Part shown: piece by piece, positions 17,058-27,211 of the stretch
How positions within the stretch are numbered: the stretch's first letter is position 1
How the letters are laid out: every line of letters starts with the position of its first letter
Translations under genes and position numbers: made by a program
DNA from: an uncultured Granulosicoccus sp.
GTDB taxonomy: Bacteria; Pseudomonadota; Gammaproteobacteria; Granulosicoccales; Granulosicoccaceae
Direction: 5' to 3'
DNA length: 64,000 bases
Assembly (NCBI GenBank): GCA_947499955.1
Contig: CANMQI010000015.1
Location: 1-64,000 of the forward strand
Notes under the pieces: generated by a model
Database searches by the model: none
Told to the model about the DNA's origin: nothing
The model's input: only the letters and a program-made list of their open reading frames with translations

Positions 17058-18896
17058 TCACTGGTCGCCGAGGAAGCCGCCGGACTGGCGGTTCCAGAGG
17101 CGGGCGTAGAGGCCGTTGCGCAGAATCAGTTCGGCGTGGGTGCCGGATTCGACGATGCGGCCGTGTTCAAGCACGATCAGCTTGTCGAGGGCGGCGATCG
17201 TGGACAGGCGATGCGCCACGGCAAGCACGGTCTTGCCGGTCATGAGTTCCACCAGCTTTTCCTGGATTGCCGCTTCCACCTCGGAGTCCAGTGCCGAGGT
17301 GGCTTCATCGAGCACCAGTATCGGTGCATCCTTGAGCAGGACCCGGGCGATGGCGATGCGCTGGCGCTGCCCACCGGAGAGCTTTACACCGCGCTCACCG
17401 ACAAACGCATCCAGACCGCGACGCCCCTGAGGATCGGTCAGCTCGGGAATGAAACTCATGGCCTCGGCCTGCTGTGCTGCGCGAATGACCTGTTCGTCCG
17501 TGGCAGCGGGTCTCCCATAGCGGATATTGTCCCGAATCGAGCGATGCAACAATGACGTGTCCTGAGTCACGACCGCGATCGATTCACGCAGACTGTCCTG
17601 CGTCACCGACCGGATATCCTGTCCATCGATCAGGATGCGGCCACTGTCCACATCGTGAAATCGCATCAGCAGATTCACCAGCGTGGATTTGCCAGCCCCC
17701 GAACGTCCGACCAGTCCCACCTTCTGCCCGGGCAGAATCTCGAAATCGAGCCCTTCAACGACCGCAGCCTGCCGGGCGTCGATCTCATAGGCGAAGCTCA
17801 CCTTGTCGAACACCACATGCCCACGTTCGACCTGCAAGGGGGGCGCGTCAGCAGAGTCGGTCACGGCCAGAGGCTGCGAGATCATCGGGATGCCGTTCTG
17901 CACCGTTCCGACGTTCTCGAACAAAGATGTAATGGTACGAAGTACCCTGCCCGACATCTGGTTGAGCCGCAGCACCAGGCCATTGGCAACGGCAATCTCA
18001 CCCATGCTGATCATGCCGTTCACCCACAAGGTGATCGAGGCCGCGGCCATGCCGCCGATCAGCAAGGTATTGAGCGTCGTGAGCGTGACCGTCATCCTCA
18101 GAATGGCACGCATCAGCACCCGAAAGGCCTCGGTATGGCGCCGCAGGCGATCCCCGGCGTATTCCGATTCCAGCGAATGATGGGCAAACAGCTTGACCGA
18201 CTGGATATTGGTGTAGCTGTCAACCACACTCCCCATCAATGCAGCATTGGCTTCCGAGAGCCGTGCCGACTTGTTGCGCACCGGTGGCACCATGAAGATG
18301 ACCACCGCCAGATACGCCAGCGACCACAGCAGCATCGGAAGCAGTAGAAAATGATTGATGTCGGCGAACAGCATCAGCGTGCCCGCCAGGTAGATGACCA
18401 GCGTCCAGGCGCCATCCACGATGTTGATCACCGTTTCACGCAGGGCGTGGCCGGTCTGCATGACCTTCTGGGCGATGCGCCCGGAAAAGTCATTCTGGAA
18501 GAACGTCATGCTCTGTTTCAGCACATAGCGATGATTCTGCCAGCGGGTGGCATTGGTGATGCCCGGTGCCAAGGCCAGATTGATGATGGCCCGGCTGCTC
18601 AACTGCGCCACCGGGCGCACCAGCAGGGCGACAACCGCCATCCACAGCAGGGCTGCCGAGTGCGTTTCGAGAAAGAGCGAGGGCTCTGTGCTGCCCATCC
18701 AGTCGAGAATTCGCCCCAGGTAGATGTACACATACAACTCGCTGAGCGCCGCCACCCCGGAAAGTGCAAGGGTGGCCATGAGTACATTGCGCACTGGCGA
18801 CAGAAAGAAGCGAAAGAATGCCAGCGTTGCTACCGGTGGGCGCGACGCCTCCCGGGCTTGCATCGGGTCCACCAGAGATTCGAAAAAACGGAACAC
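17058..18896 (-). CDS. ABC exporter, fused membrane and ATPase domains
   Basis: 612 residues. Six hydrophobic helices within residues about 40-320 form a type IV exporter membrane domain. The nucleotide-binding domain follows with Walker A (GRSGAGKST), Q-loop (VTQDTSLL), signature LSGGQRQRIAIARVLL, Walker B (ILVLDEATSALD) and H-loop (AHRLST). The N-terminus (FRFFESLVDPM) and length match a subfamily of MsbA-like half transporters that work as homodimers. The substrate may be lipid, peptide or drug; no neighbour decides it. The downstream gap holds the direct-repeat array. Confidence 0.93.
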   Translation of the reverse strand: MFRFFESLVDPMQAREASRPPVATLAFFRFFLSPVRNVLMATLALSGVAALSELYVYIYLGRILDWMGSTEPSLFLETHSAALLWMAVVALLVRPVAQLSSRAIINLALAPGITNATRWQNHRYVLKQSMTFFQNDFSGRIAQKVMQTGHALRETVINIVDGAWTLVIYLAGTLMLFADINHFLLLPMLLWSLAYLAVVIFMVPPVRNKSARLSEANAALMGSVVDSYTNIQSVKLFAHHSLESEYAGDRLRRHTEAFRVLMRAILRMTVTLTTLNTLLIGGMAAASITLWVNGMISMGEIAVANGLVLRLNQMSGRVLRTITSLFENVGTVQNGIPMISQPLAVTDSADAPPLQVERGHVVFDKVSFAYEIDARQAAVVEGLDFEILPGQKVGLVGRSGAGKSTLVNLLMRFHDVDSGRILIDGQDIRSVTQDSLRESIAVVTQDTSLLHRSIRDNIRYGRPAATDEQVIRAAQQAEAMSFIPELTDPQGRRGLDAFVGERGVKLSGGQRQRIAIARVLLKDAPILVLDEATSALDSEVEAAIQEKLVELMTGKTVLAVAHRLSTIAALDKLIVLEHGRIVESGTHAELILRNGLYARLWNRQSGGFLGDQ

Positions 18897-19092
18897 GGCA
18901 TCGATTCAATGAAAAATAGTGAGACAGGGTAACGCTACGACTCTGCCTGCCGATACCCATGATCTGGCAAGAAAGCCATTGGTTGATGAGAAAGACGCAC
19001 AAATGTTGCATTTTACGGCCACGTTTAGTCGTTCTTCTCTCATCTCTTGTGCCTGTGTCCGGTATGCTAGGGCAATAAGCGAGAATATTGGC

Positions 19093-19120
19093 TTGACGAT
19101 CAGCTGCAATTCTTGATAAA
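19093..19120 (+). promoter_or_regulatory. Candidate promoter of the LysR gene
   Basis: TTGACG at 19093-19098 and GATAAA at 19115-19120, spaced 16 bp, lie 36 bp before the start of the LysR gene in an AT-rich divergent region of 260 bp. The -10 element is a poor match, so this is a weak call. Confidence 0.3.
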
Positions 19121-19156
19121 AGACTGACAACTGTGAATATTTAGCACAAATCAAGT

Positions 19157-20062
19157 ATGGATAAATACACTGAGATGTTGGTGTTCTCGAAAGCTGCCGA
19201 CATGGGTAGCTTTTCTGCAGCCGCACGAGAACTCGACCTGACCCCCTCCGCCGTCAGCAAGCTGATTACCCGGCTTGAAGACCGTCTGGGTGCTCGTCTG
19301 TTCCAACGGACAACCCGCAAATTGAGCATGACCGCAGAGGGACACGCCTTCAATGATCGCTGCGGTGCCATTCTCGACGAGATCAAGCAGGCCGAAGATG
19401 CGGTCATGGCTTTGCATGACAAGGTCAGCGGCACCTTGCGCATCACCACCGTCTCGGCGTTTGCACGCTTGCAGATGATCAAGCTGATGCCTGAGTTCAT
19501 GGCGCAGTTCCCTGATCTAAGGGTGGAACTGGAGCTGACCGAACGTGAAGTCGATCTGGTCGGCGAAGGGGTGGATGTGGCTCTGGTGCTCAGCGACGGC
19601 CTCACCGATGAATCACTGGTTGCCCGGCGCCTGACCGTCAACAAACGTGTTATCTGTGCCTCTCCCGACTATCTGTCAAAGCATGGCACGCCGCAGACAC
19701 CTGAAGATCTGTTGAACCACAACTGCCTGACCCACTCGGCCATTCATCACTTCAACGACTGGGAGTTCTCGACGCCGGACGGCGTTCGTGTGCAACGGGT
19801 CAAGGGTAATTTCCACACCAACAGCGCCTCGGCGCTGCATGAAGCGGTCAAGGCCGGTATCGGCATTGCACGACTGGCCTCCTATGTCGTCCAGCCATCA
19901 CTGGAAAAAGGAGTGATCGTGCCGTTGCTGCAGGAGCATACGGTCGACAGCTCGACCATCCAGCTGGTCTATCCGCATCGCCGTCACCTGAGCAACAAGG
20001 TCCGTGTCTTCACCGACTTCATGGTAGCCAAGTTCACGCCCAACCCACCCTGGGAACGCTAG
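19157..20062 (+). CDS. LysR-family transcriptional regulator
   Basis: 301 residues, normal for the family. The N-terminal winged helix-turn-helix covers residues 1-60 (GSFSAAARELDLTPSAVSKLITRLEDRLGARLFQRTTR), followed by the LysR substrate-binding domain with two alpha/beta lobes to the C-terminus. It resembles the CrgA/DmlR-like subgroup. LysR proteins usually regulate a divergent gene. Here the divergent neighbour is the ABC exporter, 260 bp away, which is a possible but unproven target. The ligand is unknown. Confidence 0.93.
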   Translation: MDKYTEMLVFSKAADMGSFSAAARELDLTPSAVSKLITRLEDRLGARLFQRTTRKLSMTAEGHAFNDRCGAILDEIKQAEDAVMALHDKVSGTLRITTVSAFARLQMIKLMPEFMAQFPDLRVELELTEREVDLVGEGVDVALVLSDGLTDESLVARRLTVNKRVICASPDYLSKHGTPQTPEDLLNHNCLTHSAIHHFNDWEFSTPDGVRVQRVKGNFHTNSASALHEAVKAGIGIARLASYVVQPSLEKGVIVPLLQEHTVDSSTIQLVYPHRRHLSNKVRVFTDFMVAKFTPNPPWER

Positions 20063-20089
20063 GGCAAGCTGTTCGACTGCCCCTGTAGA

Positions 20090-20112
20090 GCCACTGAAGG
20101 GAGTTCAGTGGC
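20090..20112. terminator. Hairpin between convergent LysR and glnB genes
   Basis: A perfect 9-bp inverted repeat, GCCACTGAA and TTCAGTGGC, with a 5-base loop, lies 28 bp after the LysR stop. No T-run follows on either side, so it may be a weak or factor-dependent terminator. Confidence 0.45.
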
Positions 20113-20224
20113 CAGGTTCTGAACCAACCCGGCCAGACATACCTCGCCAGACGACCTCAGCCAGCTGCGTCGAACTGCGATATTGCCGACACCAGCCCCC
20201 TCGTTGCCGCCATCGGCACAGACT

Positions 20225-20662
<438 letters not shown>

Positions 20663-20757
20663 CTACTGACAGTCGATGTCAATGATCGCTCTTGCGGAGC
20701 TGCGTCACAAACAGACTACCGTGATCTCACCCGGAATTCCCGGGCTATCGTGCAAAC

Positions 20758-22011
20758 TCACAGCCTACCGTTGATTGGCTGGCCATTCGGCTTGCACGCC
20801 AGAATGGAGCGCTCCAGTGAATGCAGCAGGCTGATCAGACGATCTATCTGCTGATCGATCTCAGCCAGTTGCTGATCGAGCACCGCCACGGATTGATGTC
20901 GTTCAAGTTGTTCCAGAAACTTCAGACCACTGGCGTGCACCTGACGCAATGGAATTTCGATGTCATGGAATACGGCATGGGAGGCCAGTCGTTGACCAAT
21001 ACCGAAGTACCACAGCCCGAGTCGGGTTCTGGCCACTTCGGCCTGCAGACCGGGATCCGCCACCGACTGCAGGGCAACCCCGGCACCCACACGACTGCAG
21101 AAAGCGGCGTCGACCAGGGTCTTGCGAAATCGCAGCAGATTGAGACAGGCTTGGTGCACCCGGCCAATCTGGGAGCCCTCGAAGTCGTGTTCACTGCCCA
21201 CGAAGCCCTTGAAATCAGCGAGCGACATCGGTCGGCCGAGAAAATACCCCTGACCTTCCTCGCAACCGTGAGCAATCAGGAAATTATAGACCGATTCGGA
21301 TTCGATACCTTCGGCCACCGAGGTCATGCCCAGCTCCCTGGCCATCGAGATGGCAGAGCGTACAACATCCAGATTCTGCAGGGATGTACCCATGCGTTTG
21401 ACCATGCCCTGATCGAGCTTGAGCGCATCGAACGGCAACTGGCTGAGGCGATCGAGTGAGGAGTAACCGGTACCGAAATCGTCCATGAGGATCTTGACCC
21501 CCATGTCCTTGATCCGCACCAGATCGTCATAGACCAGATCGACATTGCTCATCACCGCGCTTTCGGTGATTTCGATCTGCAATTCGGCAGCCTGGATCGT
21601 GCCGGCCTGCAACAGCGCGGCAATATGATTGCTGATCGAACGCGACGCCAGATCATTGGGGGCCACATTGATGGACAGGGACAGATTCGGGTACGAATTG
21701 AAGGACACCGGTGGCAGAGTATCGATCGGCGCCTCGTGTTTGACGACCGTGCAATTGCGCAAACCGACAATGGCTTCCACCAGCTGGTCCAGCAACTGCA
21801 GCGTCAGATCATGCAGCAGGCCATTGCTTTCCACCATTGGCAGAAATTCGTCCGGAGACAACACCGACGCGTCGCCATGAGCCCACCGGACCAACGCTTC
21901 GGCCCCGATGACATCACCGCTGAGCAGACACACCTTCGGCTGGTAGAACAACACCAGCTCGTCATTGCGCATGGCGCGCTCCAGCGCCTCGAGCGTGACA
22001 GGCTTATTCAT
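20758..22011 (-). CDS. EAL-domain cyclic di-GMP phosphodiesterase
   Basis: 417 residues from the ATG at 22011 (the frame continues to 22041). The EAL domain lies at about residues 5-240. Catalytic signatures are all visible: GAEALVRW, SINVAPNDL, ITESAVM, DDFGTGYSS, LKLDQG, VAEGIE and EGQGYFLGRP, so it should hydrolyse c-di-GMP. The remaining 170 residues are a helical C-terminal region of unknown function, ending in a possible coiled coil. No GGDEF and no membrane segment, so it is cytosolic. A truncated GGDEF protein at the window end may be one of several opposing enzymes in this genome. Confidence 0.9.
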   Translation of the reverse strand: MNKPVTLEALERAMRNDELVLFYQPKVCLLSGDVIGAEALVRWAHGDASVLSPDEFLPMVESNGLLHDLTLQLLDQLVEAIVGLRNCTVVKHEAPIDTLPPVSFNSYPNLSLSINVAPNDLASRSISNHIAALLQAGTIQAAELQIEITESAVMSNVDLVYDDLVRIKDMGVKILMDDFGTGYSSLDRLSQLPFDALKLDQGMVKRMGTSLQNLDVVRSAISMARELGMTSVAEGIESESVYNFLIAHGCEEGQGYFLGRPMSLADFKGFVGSEHDFEGSQIGRVHQACLNLLRFRKTLVDAAFCSRVGAGVALQSVADPGLQAEVARTRLGLWYFGIGQRLASHAVFHDIEIPLRQVHASGLKFLEQLERHQSVAVLDQQLAEIDQQIDRLISLLHSLERSILACKPNGQPINGRL

Positions 22012-22059
22012 GACGGACACCGGTACGCGCCGTTCGTGCACTGGCGGCCCGGTGTCTCA

Positions 22060-24957
22060 CTATCGCCGGTAAGCCTTCAGATACCGCGATTGCAATGAAT
22101 CCTGAACACTCTGGCTTGCCGGCCCAACGGCCATCCATTTCTTCTCCAGCTTCTTCAGTACCTGTTGGCTGTCATCCAGTCCGGCCGACGTCATGCCTTC
22201 CTGCAGATGCTCCAGCTGATACTGCATGCGCCTGGCCTTGTCTTCAGCAGGCGTATGGACGCCGGCAGCCACTTCCATCTTGATCAGCAGATCACGACGC
22301 TTTTCCTCATTGGACTGATAATCCGGCTTCGTGCCCTTGGACAGGTGCTTCAGAGCAGCATCACGGCGCTTTTCCAGCACCTTGGCGAAATCTGTCTGGA
22401 TTCGTACCTCAGTGGCATCCCAGGCATGAGTGACATCATCAACCAGTGTGTCGCTGGCTGCCTCCGGCTGTTCGACTGCCAGCTCAAGCTGCTCACACAG
22501 ACCCAGCAGACGCTGTCGCTCTTCGTGCTCTGCCTGTGTACGTCGCTTGGCAGCATTGTCCTGGACGCGCGAACAGGCATCCAGCGCCTGACGAAAATCA
22601 CGCAGGAGGAATTTCTTGTCGCGTTCCGGGAATTCTGCCAGCGCATGAAATTCCATGCTCAGGGCCTGTACTTCAGCCTCATCGAGTGAATCGCCTCGGG
22701 ACAGCTGCTTGAGACGCTTGATGATGTCCTTGGCACGGAACACATGCTCGAGTCCGGCACGCTGCTTCTGACGCTCGACCTGGTGCTGATGCTTGAAGAT
22801 CGTGCCCAGATGGCCGTTGAAGACTTCCCACAGCGCCTGGTCTTCCTTGCGCCGCATGATGCCGACCAGCTTCCAGGCACTGAGCAGACTCTTGGCCTGA
22901 TTGGCCGTGTGCTGGGTGATCTCGCTTTCGGCCAGAGCTGCAACCTTCTCGACCAGCTCCTCCTTGGCCTTGACGTTGAGATCGTACTGCTCGGTCAGCG
23001 CCGCTTCAAACGGTTTCAGTGCCGCCGAGAAACGGGCTTCCAGCGCTTTGTCCGGCTTGCGATCCGGCACACGGTTGCGTGACCACTCGCGCTTGGCGTT
23101 ATTGACCTGTCGGACAATCGCCTTCCAGTCCGGCTCGGCACCGTCTTCGACTGTCAGCATGCTCTGAGCCGCTTCCAGCTGCTCGCACAACTGCGCCTTG
23201 GCATCGAGCTTTTCCTGTCGCTCCTGCTGCTTGGTTTCAAACCAGGCCTTGCAGGGCTGATAGGCCACATCGCCGGCAGTCTTGAAACGTGTCCAGAGAT
23301 CATTCGATGCACGACTGACGCCCATCGCCTTCCAGGCACTCTGCAGTTCCCGGACTTCCTTGGCCAGGGCTTCGGGGGATAGCTCCTTCGCCGGCAAGGC
23401 CTCCATGGATTCGCACAGGGCTTCCAGCTTGGGACGTGCAGCAAAGTCCTGCCAGTCGGCCATTTCGGCCAATTGCTGTTCGGCTCGTGTCAGCTTGTCG
23501 TCCAGACTGGAACGCTCATCAGCCTCCATGACACCAAGCTTCTTCTGCAGTCGGCGCAACATGCTGTTGGCCGGGCCCCACTTGCCTTCCTTGATGATGG
23601 CAGACAGCGCCGCAAACTGGCGGTGTGTCGCCTTGATGCGATCGCTGGATTCCTGTCGGGCCTTGGCAATACGATCGTTCAGTTGCTCGAGGTGTGCCTG
23701 CAGTTCATTGACATAGGCATGCTCGGAGAGGTCGATACCCGGTAACAGACGTGCAATATCCAGCAAGGCAGTCACCCGCCTGATGCGCCCTTGCAGGGCG
23801 CCGGGGCGTGCCTTGTTGATATCGTAAGGTGGATCGAACAGCACCGCAATCGACTGGCCGTGTGCCAGTACGCTCTTGACAGGCTCCGAGCCTGCCAGCG
23901 TCTCATCCTGCGATACCGTGCTCTGCGTACTCTCGAGCACCCCGGGCAAGTCGGCCAATGTGGCCACCTGCAGCATTTCCTGAACCCGATCCAGCGCCGG
24001 GTCCTCGATGCGAGGCACCTCTGCTGCAGGTACAACGCTCTGTTCTGCGTCGATACTCTCGGGGGCGGTTTCGATCTGCGTAGTGTCTGTCGTATGTTCC
24101 ACGGCCGGATGTCCTTTTTCGTCGGTGGTCGACGCTGCCGCGCCAGAGTCTTCAGCCGGAGCCTGCTGGGCTGTCGTGTAATCGGCAAGCCGCTGCTCGG
24201 CAGTCGCCATGGCCGCTGTGAAATCAGCCTCGAGAGACGCCCTGTCTTCTGCGTCCAGACTGGCCCAGCGCTCGCGGGCGGCCTGCAGCTTTCCACCATG
24301 CTGGGGAGTCCAGACCCCCTCATTGAGGCTGGTCACCTGCTTGAGTGTACTGGTGACCGCGTGCCGTCTGGCAATCAGGGCAGCCTCTTCAGCTGCCGCC
24401 GTATCCAGCTTCTGCTGCAGCAGCTTGGCCACCACCTTGTCGCGTGAGCGAACAGCGGCCAGCGCGGAGCGCATGGAGTCGTGGCGAGACAGTCGCATGG
24501 CGGCAGCCAGACGAGCATCGTGCACTCTCGATTGCTGTACCACGGTCACCAGGGTTGCCTCGTCGTCAATGGCCTGCAGTGCCAGTTCTCGCTGTTCGGC
24601 GCTGGTGCTGTGCGCTGCGATAGGCAGAGCCAGACGCGAGGCATGACTGCCAAGCAGCGCACGGATGGCAACATCACTGACATCGCCCGAACTGAACTTA
24701 TCGACCAGTCGGGACTCTGCTGCTATGGCAATCGCACCACCATCATCGCCATTGGCGTCAAGCAGTTCACGCAGGATGTTCAGTTCATCGAGTTTACCAA
24801 TCGCGGCGATGCGAACGGCAAGATCGACATCGTTGCGGGCAAGCTCGGCAAGTATTTCCTGTGTATCAGGTTTACTGGCATCTGCGTCATTGACGAAGCT
24901 GAGTCGGACCTGCGGGTCCTTGTGCTGGTGTGCAGCTGATTTCAAGAAATTTTTCAC
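22060..24957 (-). CDS. Large DUF349-repeat protein
   Basis: About 965 residues if the GTG at 24957 is used. That start gives VKNFLKSAAHQHKDPQVRL, matching the usual family beginning, whereas an upstream GTG at 25032 adds 25 unlikely residues. The N-terminal 250 residues look like HEAT-type helical repeats (repeated Asp-Val-Ala-Val-Arg units). An acidic linker follows, then several DUF349 repeats of about 75 residues (patterns like LWTRFKTAGDVAYQPCKAWF). The protein is helical and cytosolic. Function is not established for the family. No Shine-Dalgarno is obvious at either start. Confidence 0.82.
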   Translation of the reverse strand: MKNFLKSAAHQHKDPQVRLSFVNDADASKPDTQEILAELARNDVDLAVRIAAIGKLDELNILRELLDANGDDGGAIAIAAESRLVDKFSSGDVSDVAIRALLGSHASRLALPIAAHSTSAEQRELALQAIDDEATLVTVVQQSRVHDARLAAAMRLSRHDSMRSALAAVRSRDKVVAKLLQQKLDTAAAEEAALIARRHAVTSTLKQVTSLNEGVWTPQHGGKLQAARERWASLDAEDRASLEADFTAAMATAEQRLADYTTAQQAPAEDSGAAASTTDEKGHPAVEHTTDTTQIETAPESIDAEQSVVPAAEVPRIEDPALDRVQEMLQVATLADLPGVLESTQSTVSQDETLAGSEPVKSVLAHGQSIAVLFDPPYDINKARPGALQGRIRRVTALLDIARLLPGIDLSEHAYVNELQAHLEQLNDRIAKARQESSDRIKATHRQFAALSAIIKEGKWGPANSMLRRLQKKLGVMEADERSSLDDKLTRAEQQLAEMADWQDFAARPKLEALCESMEALPAKELSPEALAKEVRELQSAWKAMGVSRASNDLWTRFKTAGDVAYQPCKAWFETKQQERQEKLDAKAQLCEQLEAAQSMLTVEDGAEPDWKAIVRQVNNAKREWSRNRVPDRKPDKALEARFSAALKPFEAALTEQYDLNVKAKEELVEKVAALAESEITQHTANQAKSLLSAWKLVGIMRRKEDQALWEVFNGHLGTIFKHQHQVERQKQRAGLEHVFRAKDIIKRLKQLSRGDSLDEAEVQALSMEFHALAEFPERDKKFLLRDFRQALDACSRVQDNAAKRRTQAEHEERQRLLGLCEQLELAVEQPEAASDTLVDDVTHAWDATEVRIQTDFAKVLEKRRDAALKHLSKGTKPDYQSNEEKRRDLLIKMEVAAGVHTPAEDKARRMQYQLEHLQEGMTSAGLDDSQQVLKKLEKKWMAVGPASQSVQDSLQSRYLKAYRR

Positions 24958-25263
24958 ACTGGATACACGTAAACAACAATCGAGGCCGGATGGCTGGCAC
25001 CAGTATAACAACTGCCTCGCACATTCCCGCACATGTCACCCTTCGACATTGATCATGGGCAAATCAGCATTGTCAGCGGCTCGGAGAATGGCAGTATTTA
25101 CAAACGACAGCAGCGCATTTCAGGTCCTTTGCGCACCATTAGTGTGGTTTCCAGCACAGATCGACCCACTCGGTCCGCCAGGCGGGGCAATTGATCCGTC
25201 ACTCACCCGCAGGCTTGCAGCGCTGCGGCCGATAGCCATACTTTACGCATTCTGTTGAGCACC
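24958..25263. other. Divergent intergenic region DUF349 / moxR
   Basis: About 306 bases between the chosen starts of the divergent DUF349 and MoxR genes. It must hold promoters for both. A GGAATT/AATTGATCC-like AT-rich patch and a TTGATC word occur, but I cannot name convincing -35/-10 pairs or an RNA. Confidence 0.35.
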
Positions 25264-26229
25264 ATGAATCAACCCGCACCGACCCGCTCTCGCCAACCTT
25301 CCAGCCAGGGAGTCGCCTCACTCGAGCGCATGCCGGCGGCCGAACTGGGCGAGGTCCTCGCGCAGCTGGAACGCATCCTCATGGGCAAATCCGAGCAGAC
25401 CACGCTGGCACTGGCCTGCCTGCTGGCACGCGGCCACCTGCTGATCGAGGATGTGCCCGGCGTCGGCAAGACCACACTGGCACATGCCTTGGGTGCCACG
25501 CTGGGACTGGACTGGACGCGGGTGCAGTTCACCAGCGACCTGCTGCCTGCCGATGTGGTCGGGGTTTCGATCTTCAACAGTCACAACCAGCAGTTCGAAT
25601 TCAAGCCTGGCCCGGTTTTTACCTCCATTCTGCTGGCGGACGAGATCAATCGCGCGCCGCCCAAGGCACAGAGCGCTCTGCTCGAAGCCATGGAGGAGCG
25701 CCAGGTGACCGTGGACGGTGTCAGTCATGCATTGGCCGAGGACTTCTTCGTCATCGCCACCCAGAATCCCGGCGATCAGCTGGGGGCCTTCCCCTTGCCC
25801 GAATCCCAGCTGGATCGCTTTCTCGTCGGCCTGGAGATCGGCTACCCGGACCCCGCGACCGAGCGGGCCTTGCTGGAACATGGTGACATGCGCGCCGATG
25901 TGGCCTCCCTCGAGCCCTTGCTGGATGCCAGACAGATACAACGCTGGCGCAAGCAGTGTGACAAGGTGCATCTGAGCTCACCGGTTCTGGATTACATTCA
26001 GGCCTTGCTGCTGGCCAGCCGCACCGCCGGCACCGGTCTGAGTCCGCGCGCCGGCCTCAGTCTGGTGAAGTTGTGTCGCGCCTTTGCCTTCATACAGCAG
26101 CGCGACCACGTGCTGCCCGATGATGTGCGGCATGTCTTTCCAGCCCTGGCCGGGCACCGGATGACCGGACACGTACGCAGCGGCCATCAGCACGCTCGTG
26201 AGCTGTTGCAACAGGTCAGCATGCCCTGA
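25264..26229 (+). CDS. MoxR-family AAA+ ATPase
   Basis: 321 residues from the ATG at 25264; a TTG three codons upstream is possible. AAA+ core: Walker A (VPGVGKTTLA), Walker B with DEINRAPPKAQSALLEAMEE, sensor 1 (FFVIATQNP) and a C-terminal lid domain. MoxR ATPases act as chaperones that insert or activate partner proteins, usually with VWA or DUF58 proteins. It is the first gene of the MoxR-DUF58-transglutaminase set, 13 bp before the DUF58 gene. Confidence 0.94.
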   Translation: MNQPAPTRSRQPSSQGVASLERMPAAELGEVLAQLERILMGKSEQTTLALACLLARGHLLIEDVPGVGKTTLAHALGATLGLDWTRVQFTSDLLPADVVGVSIFNSHNQQFEFKPGPVFTSILLADEINRAPPKAQSALLEAMEERQVTVDGVSHALAEDFFVIATQNPGDQLGAFPLPESQLDRFLVGLEIGYPDPATERALLEHGDMRADVASLEPLLDARQIQRWRKQCDKVHLSSPVLDYIQALLLASRTAGTGLSPRAGLSLVKLCRAFAFIQQRDHVLPDDVRHVFPALAGHRMTGHVRSGHQHARELLQQVSMP

Positions 26230-26242
26230 CCCACGCCTGCCC

Positions 26243-27211
26243 ATGAACCTTCTCAACAGCAAGTTTCGACAACGACTGTTTCGAGTCAGGCCGGAGGACC
26301 GGCTGCCACACCTGGTCAGTCACCAGCGGGTCTATATCGTGCCCACCGGACGCGGCTGGGCATTCCTGCTGGCACTGTTGCTGATGCTGGTGGCGTCCGT
26401 CAACTACGCCCTGTCCCTCGGCTATGCCCTGTGCTTTCTGTTGACCGGGCTGTTTGCCGCCACGCTGTTGCACACCTACCGGAATCTGGCTGGACTGCAG
26501 GTCACACGGATCGAGGGGGGCGAGTGCTTCGCCGGTGAGTCCCTGCCCTTCAGCATCACGCTGACGAACAACCGCTCGCAAGCGCGTCATGGGCTGCGCC
26601 TGGCAACCGCCAATGCACAGCTATCAGGCACCCGACTCGAGCCGCAGCAGAATCATGTCGTCGTCCTGCAATTGCCAGCCGACCAGCGCGGCATTGTGCC
26701 TCTGGGACGGTTGACCCTGCAAAGCGATTGGCCACTGGGCCTGTGGGCTTGCTGGAGCTATCTGCACGTACCGACACAGGGCCTGGTGTATCCAGAACCT
26801 GAAACCGATCCACCCGCATTACCGCTGAGCTCTGGTGATGAGGGTGACAGAAGCCCCAGGTCGGGCAGACAGGGAGATGTCTCCGGCTTGCGTATCTACC
26901 AGCCGGGCGACAGCATTGGCAGTATTGCCTGGAAATCGGCCGCACGCGGACAAGGGCTGCTGGTACGCACCTTTGACACCGATGAGGGCGTCGGGAAAAC
27001 GGTACTGAGCCTGCAGAACAGTGGTCTGCAATCGATCGAGCAGCAATTGTCGAGACTGTGCGCCTGGATACTGCAGGCAGAGAGTCAGCAGACTCCGTAC
27101 GCATTGCATCTGCCCGCCGACCAATTGCCAGCCGCGCATGGCCGTGAACAGAGAACTCGCGCCTTGCAGGCACTGGCCTTGCACGATCGCGCACCGATTC
27201 AGCCGACATGA
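26243..27211 (+). CDS. DUF58-domain membrane protein
   Basis: 322 residues from the ATG at 26243. Two adjacent hydrophobic helices at about residues 32-75 are followed by a cytoplasmic or periplasmic domain. The DUF58 motif is clear (YQPGDSIGSIAWKSAARGQ, then LLVRTFD). It lacks the full VWA metal-binding motif, as many DUF58 proteins do. It is the client or partner of the MoxR ATPase. Its stop overlaps the start of the transglutaminase gene (ATGA), so the three are co-translated. Confidence 0.92.
   Translation: MNLLNSKFRQRLFRVRPEDRLPHLVSHQRVYIVPTGRGWAFLLALLLMLVASVNYALSLGYALCFLLTGLFAATLLHTYRNLAGLQVTRIEGGECFAGESLPFSITLTNNRSQARHGLRLATANAQLSGTRLEPQQNHVVVLQLPADQRGIVPLGRLTLQSDWPLGLWACWSYLHVPTQGLVYPEPETDPPALPLSSGDEGDRSPRSGRQGDVSGLRIYQPGDSIGSIAWKSAARGQGLLVRTFDTDEGVGKTVLSLQNSGLQSIEQQLSRLCAWILQAESQQTPYALHLPADQLPAAHGREQRTRALQALALHDRAPIQPT

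Noticed and set aside
16871-17245. Open frame with repeated peptide units across the array
   Set aside because: The repetition comes from the 13-bp DNA repeats, there is no signal for a start, and it runs into the ABC exporter gene antisense.
24958-25263. Riboswitch or small RNA upstream of moxR
   Set aside because: No conserved stem pattern or terminator could be recognised by eye.
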